The notes under the pieces: model-generated
What the model was told of the DNA's origin: nothing
The model's input: only the letters and a program-made list of their open reading frames with translations
The model's database searches: none
Shown: one piece after another, positions 62,505 through 64,000 of the stretch
Layout: each line of letters starts with the position of its first letter
Numbering within the stretch: position 1 is the first letter of the stretch
DNA from: Hemibagrus wyckioides
Lineage: Eukaryota > Chordata > Actinopteri > Siluriformes > Bagridae
NCBI RefSeq assembly: GCF_019097595.1
Contig: NC_080722.1
Coordinates: 15,415,630-15,479,629 of the forward strand
Reading direction: 5' to 3'
Length of the DNA: 64,000 nt
Program-made: the position numbers and the translations under genes

Positions 62505-64000
62505 CTACCCCCTGAGGTATCCTGAGGATGAAGGCCAATTATGAAGCTCCCTCCTGTGTTGCTGGCAGTATGTCTCTTATCCGACTCCAGTGTGATGAGC
62601 CTCAACCCAGATATTTCCTGCGTGAACATCATCGCTATAGCCAGCTGTCACTGTGCAATGACAAATATTTCTAAATGTTTAATGACTGAATGCATCTTCA
62701 TTATATTTTAGAGACATGCAGCTTAGGTCATGGCTTGGAGGCCTCACAAGGCTGTCAAAGTTGAAGCATAAAGAGGAACTCCTCAGCCTGTTCTGTTCTG
62801 CCCTGGTGTGTTTCTCTGTGTTCTTCTGTTTCCTGTACAGATCTGGCTCTGATGTCCAGCATGTCTCCGGTCTTTGGAGGGTGACAGGGAGGAGGCCCTT
62901 GGACAGTGCTCTCCGAGGAGGCCACAGCTGGCCTCAGGTAATTGCTGCCTGAACAAGGCCGTGGAAAACGAGACCGGTCATACTGTCAAGCCAATTGACT
63001 TGAGTATTTTCAATGATCCTCATGGACACATGAGGCCAGGCCAGTTCATCCCCAGTATGCAGGTGTGCTGTGTAAACGCTGAAAGACCTCAAAGTCCATT
63101 TGAATCAAATCATCAGGAAACAATAATGCAAAACTGTAATGGTGCTGCCTTAAGTACTAAATGTGTGTGCATGTGTGGGGCAGCAAGTTCATGGGACATT
63201 TCAAAAATTCAATGGACAGGGAATGCATAGACCAAAAGAAACAAGGATTTACTGAAGCTTTTGTCTCCATCTGTTGGTTGGGAGGCATATGACCTTAAAT
63301 CTGCAATAAAAGAATGACTTTTTTAAGAAGGTTTTTTACCTATTTACCTATTTAATAATGGGTAAAAACCTTCATATATTTTTAAAACTTTTCTACATTA
63401 CATTAAAGTCTGCTTCTGGTATGCCCTGGAAGAGAATGCATTAAAAATTAAAACTTATTTTAATGGGTAACATATGGTCACTAAATTAAATAAAAGATAT
63501 TGTGAGCTCCTCTGTTTTTCATTCCAATATTAAGTCAAATCTGGCCATCTAACAGAATGATAACCAATGACCTTTCCTTAATGTATTCCCTGTTTTCAAG
63601 ACGTAATTAAAGGCTGTTGTATGCAATATTTCATCTGTTCCATCTGCTGAAATCAAAGGCCCACAGAAGAAGGTTGCAACATACAAAGAAAAGTAATGTT
63701 CTAGGAATAGAGTATTGTCATGCAACATACCCTGTGCATGAGGGTATGTACAAATAAGTGCTTCTCATGCTCATATCTGCCCAACAGAGACCAAATATAA
63801 AGAGGAAAAGCTCACTATTATGGCATTGAGCAATATGAGACCCTGAAATAGCACACTATTAATTAAATTATTGCTATACATTGTTTTTGTTGTAATACTT
63901 GAAAAAAAAAAAGGAAACGAAAGATGAAAAACTGAATCATAAAGGTAGAAATGGGCTTGATTAATAGCTTATGGTTCATTTAAGAAATTCTCGCCAAAGT

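Larger units (their letters stand above)
59725..64000. other. Upstream desert to the right edge, no supported gene
   Basis: AT-rich with (TG)n arrays at 60111 and 62459. A GC-richer patch at about 62500-63230 has open frames on both strands, but no recognisable protein. In human the next gene beyond SOST is DUSP3; I looked for its phosphatase signature and did not find it. Confidence 0.5.

Overview
This window is vertebrate genomic DNA, almost certainly from a ray-finned (teleost) fish. The signs are AT-rich intergenic sequence full of simple repeats, genes split by introns, degraded Tc1/mariner and hAT-like DNA transposons of types common in fish, and two genes whose products read clearly as fish versions of known vertebrate proteins. 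Some repeat types suggest an ostariophysan (catfish/characin/carp group). That is recollection of repeat families and not proof. No bacterial, viral or CRISPR-like system is present.

Only two protein-coding genes can be supported, both on the minus strand. At the left edge is coding exon 1 of meox1, a mesenchyme homeobox transcription factor of somites; its homeodomain exons lie outside the window, beyond position 1. At 53.8-56.9 kb is a complete two-exon sost gene for sclerostin, a secreted cystine-knot Wnt antagonist. Order and orientation match the human MEOX1-SOST interval on 17q21.31. The roughly 53 kb between them is therefore the fish counterpart of the interval that carries the distal bone enhancer ECR5 in mammals.

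Region by region: 1-917 is meox1 intron 1 and exon 1, and 918-1500 is its upstream region. The stretch 1.5-10.7 kb is repeat-rich desert with a duplicated ~200 bp segment and a large GATA array. At 10.7-27 kb are a LINE-like fragment, a Tc1 relic, hAT-like pieces, a ~500 bp inverted-repeat element and a few conserved-looking regulatory blocks. At 33.1-34.5 kb is an unusual repeat with a 31-bp minisatellite between two related flanks. At 35.1-36.3 kb is a Tc1/mariner relic with both ends visible. The stretch 36.3-53.7 kb is desert with candidate regulatory blocks near 40.3 and 51.0 kb. At 53.8-57.1 kb is sost with its promoter. The stretch 57.1-64 kb is upstream desert with simple repeats.

The strongest unusual observation is that sost intron 1 has a frame-consistent splice solution only if a GC donor is used (GC-AG intron). 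The obvious nearby GT donor would frameshift into a stop. The acceptor is also a tandem NAGNAG. I did not find evidence of a wholly new biological system. The other findings are candidate regulatory elements and repeat structures that need comparative alignment.
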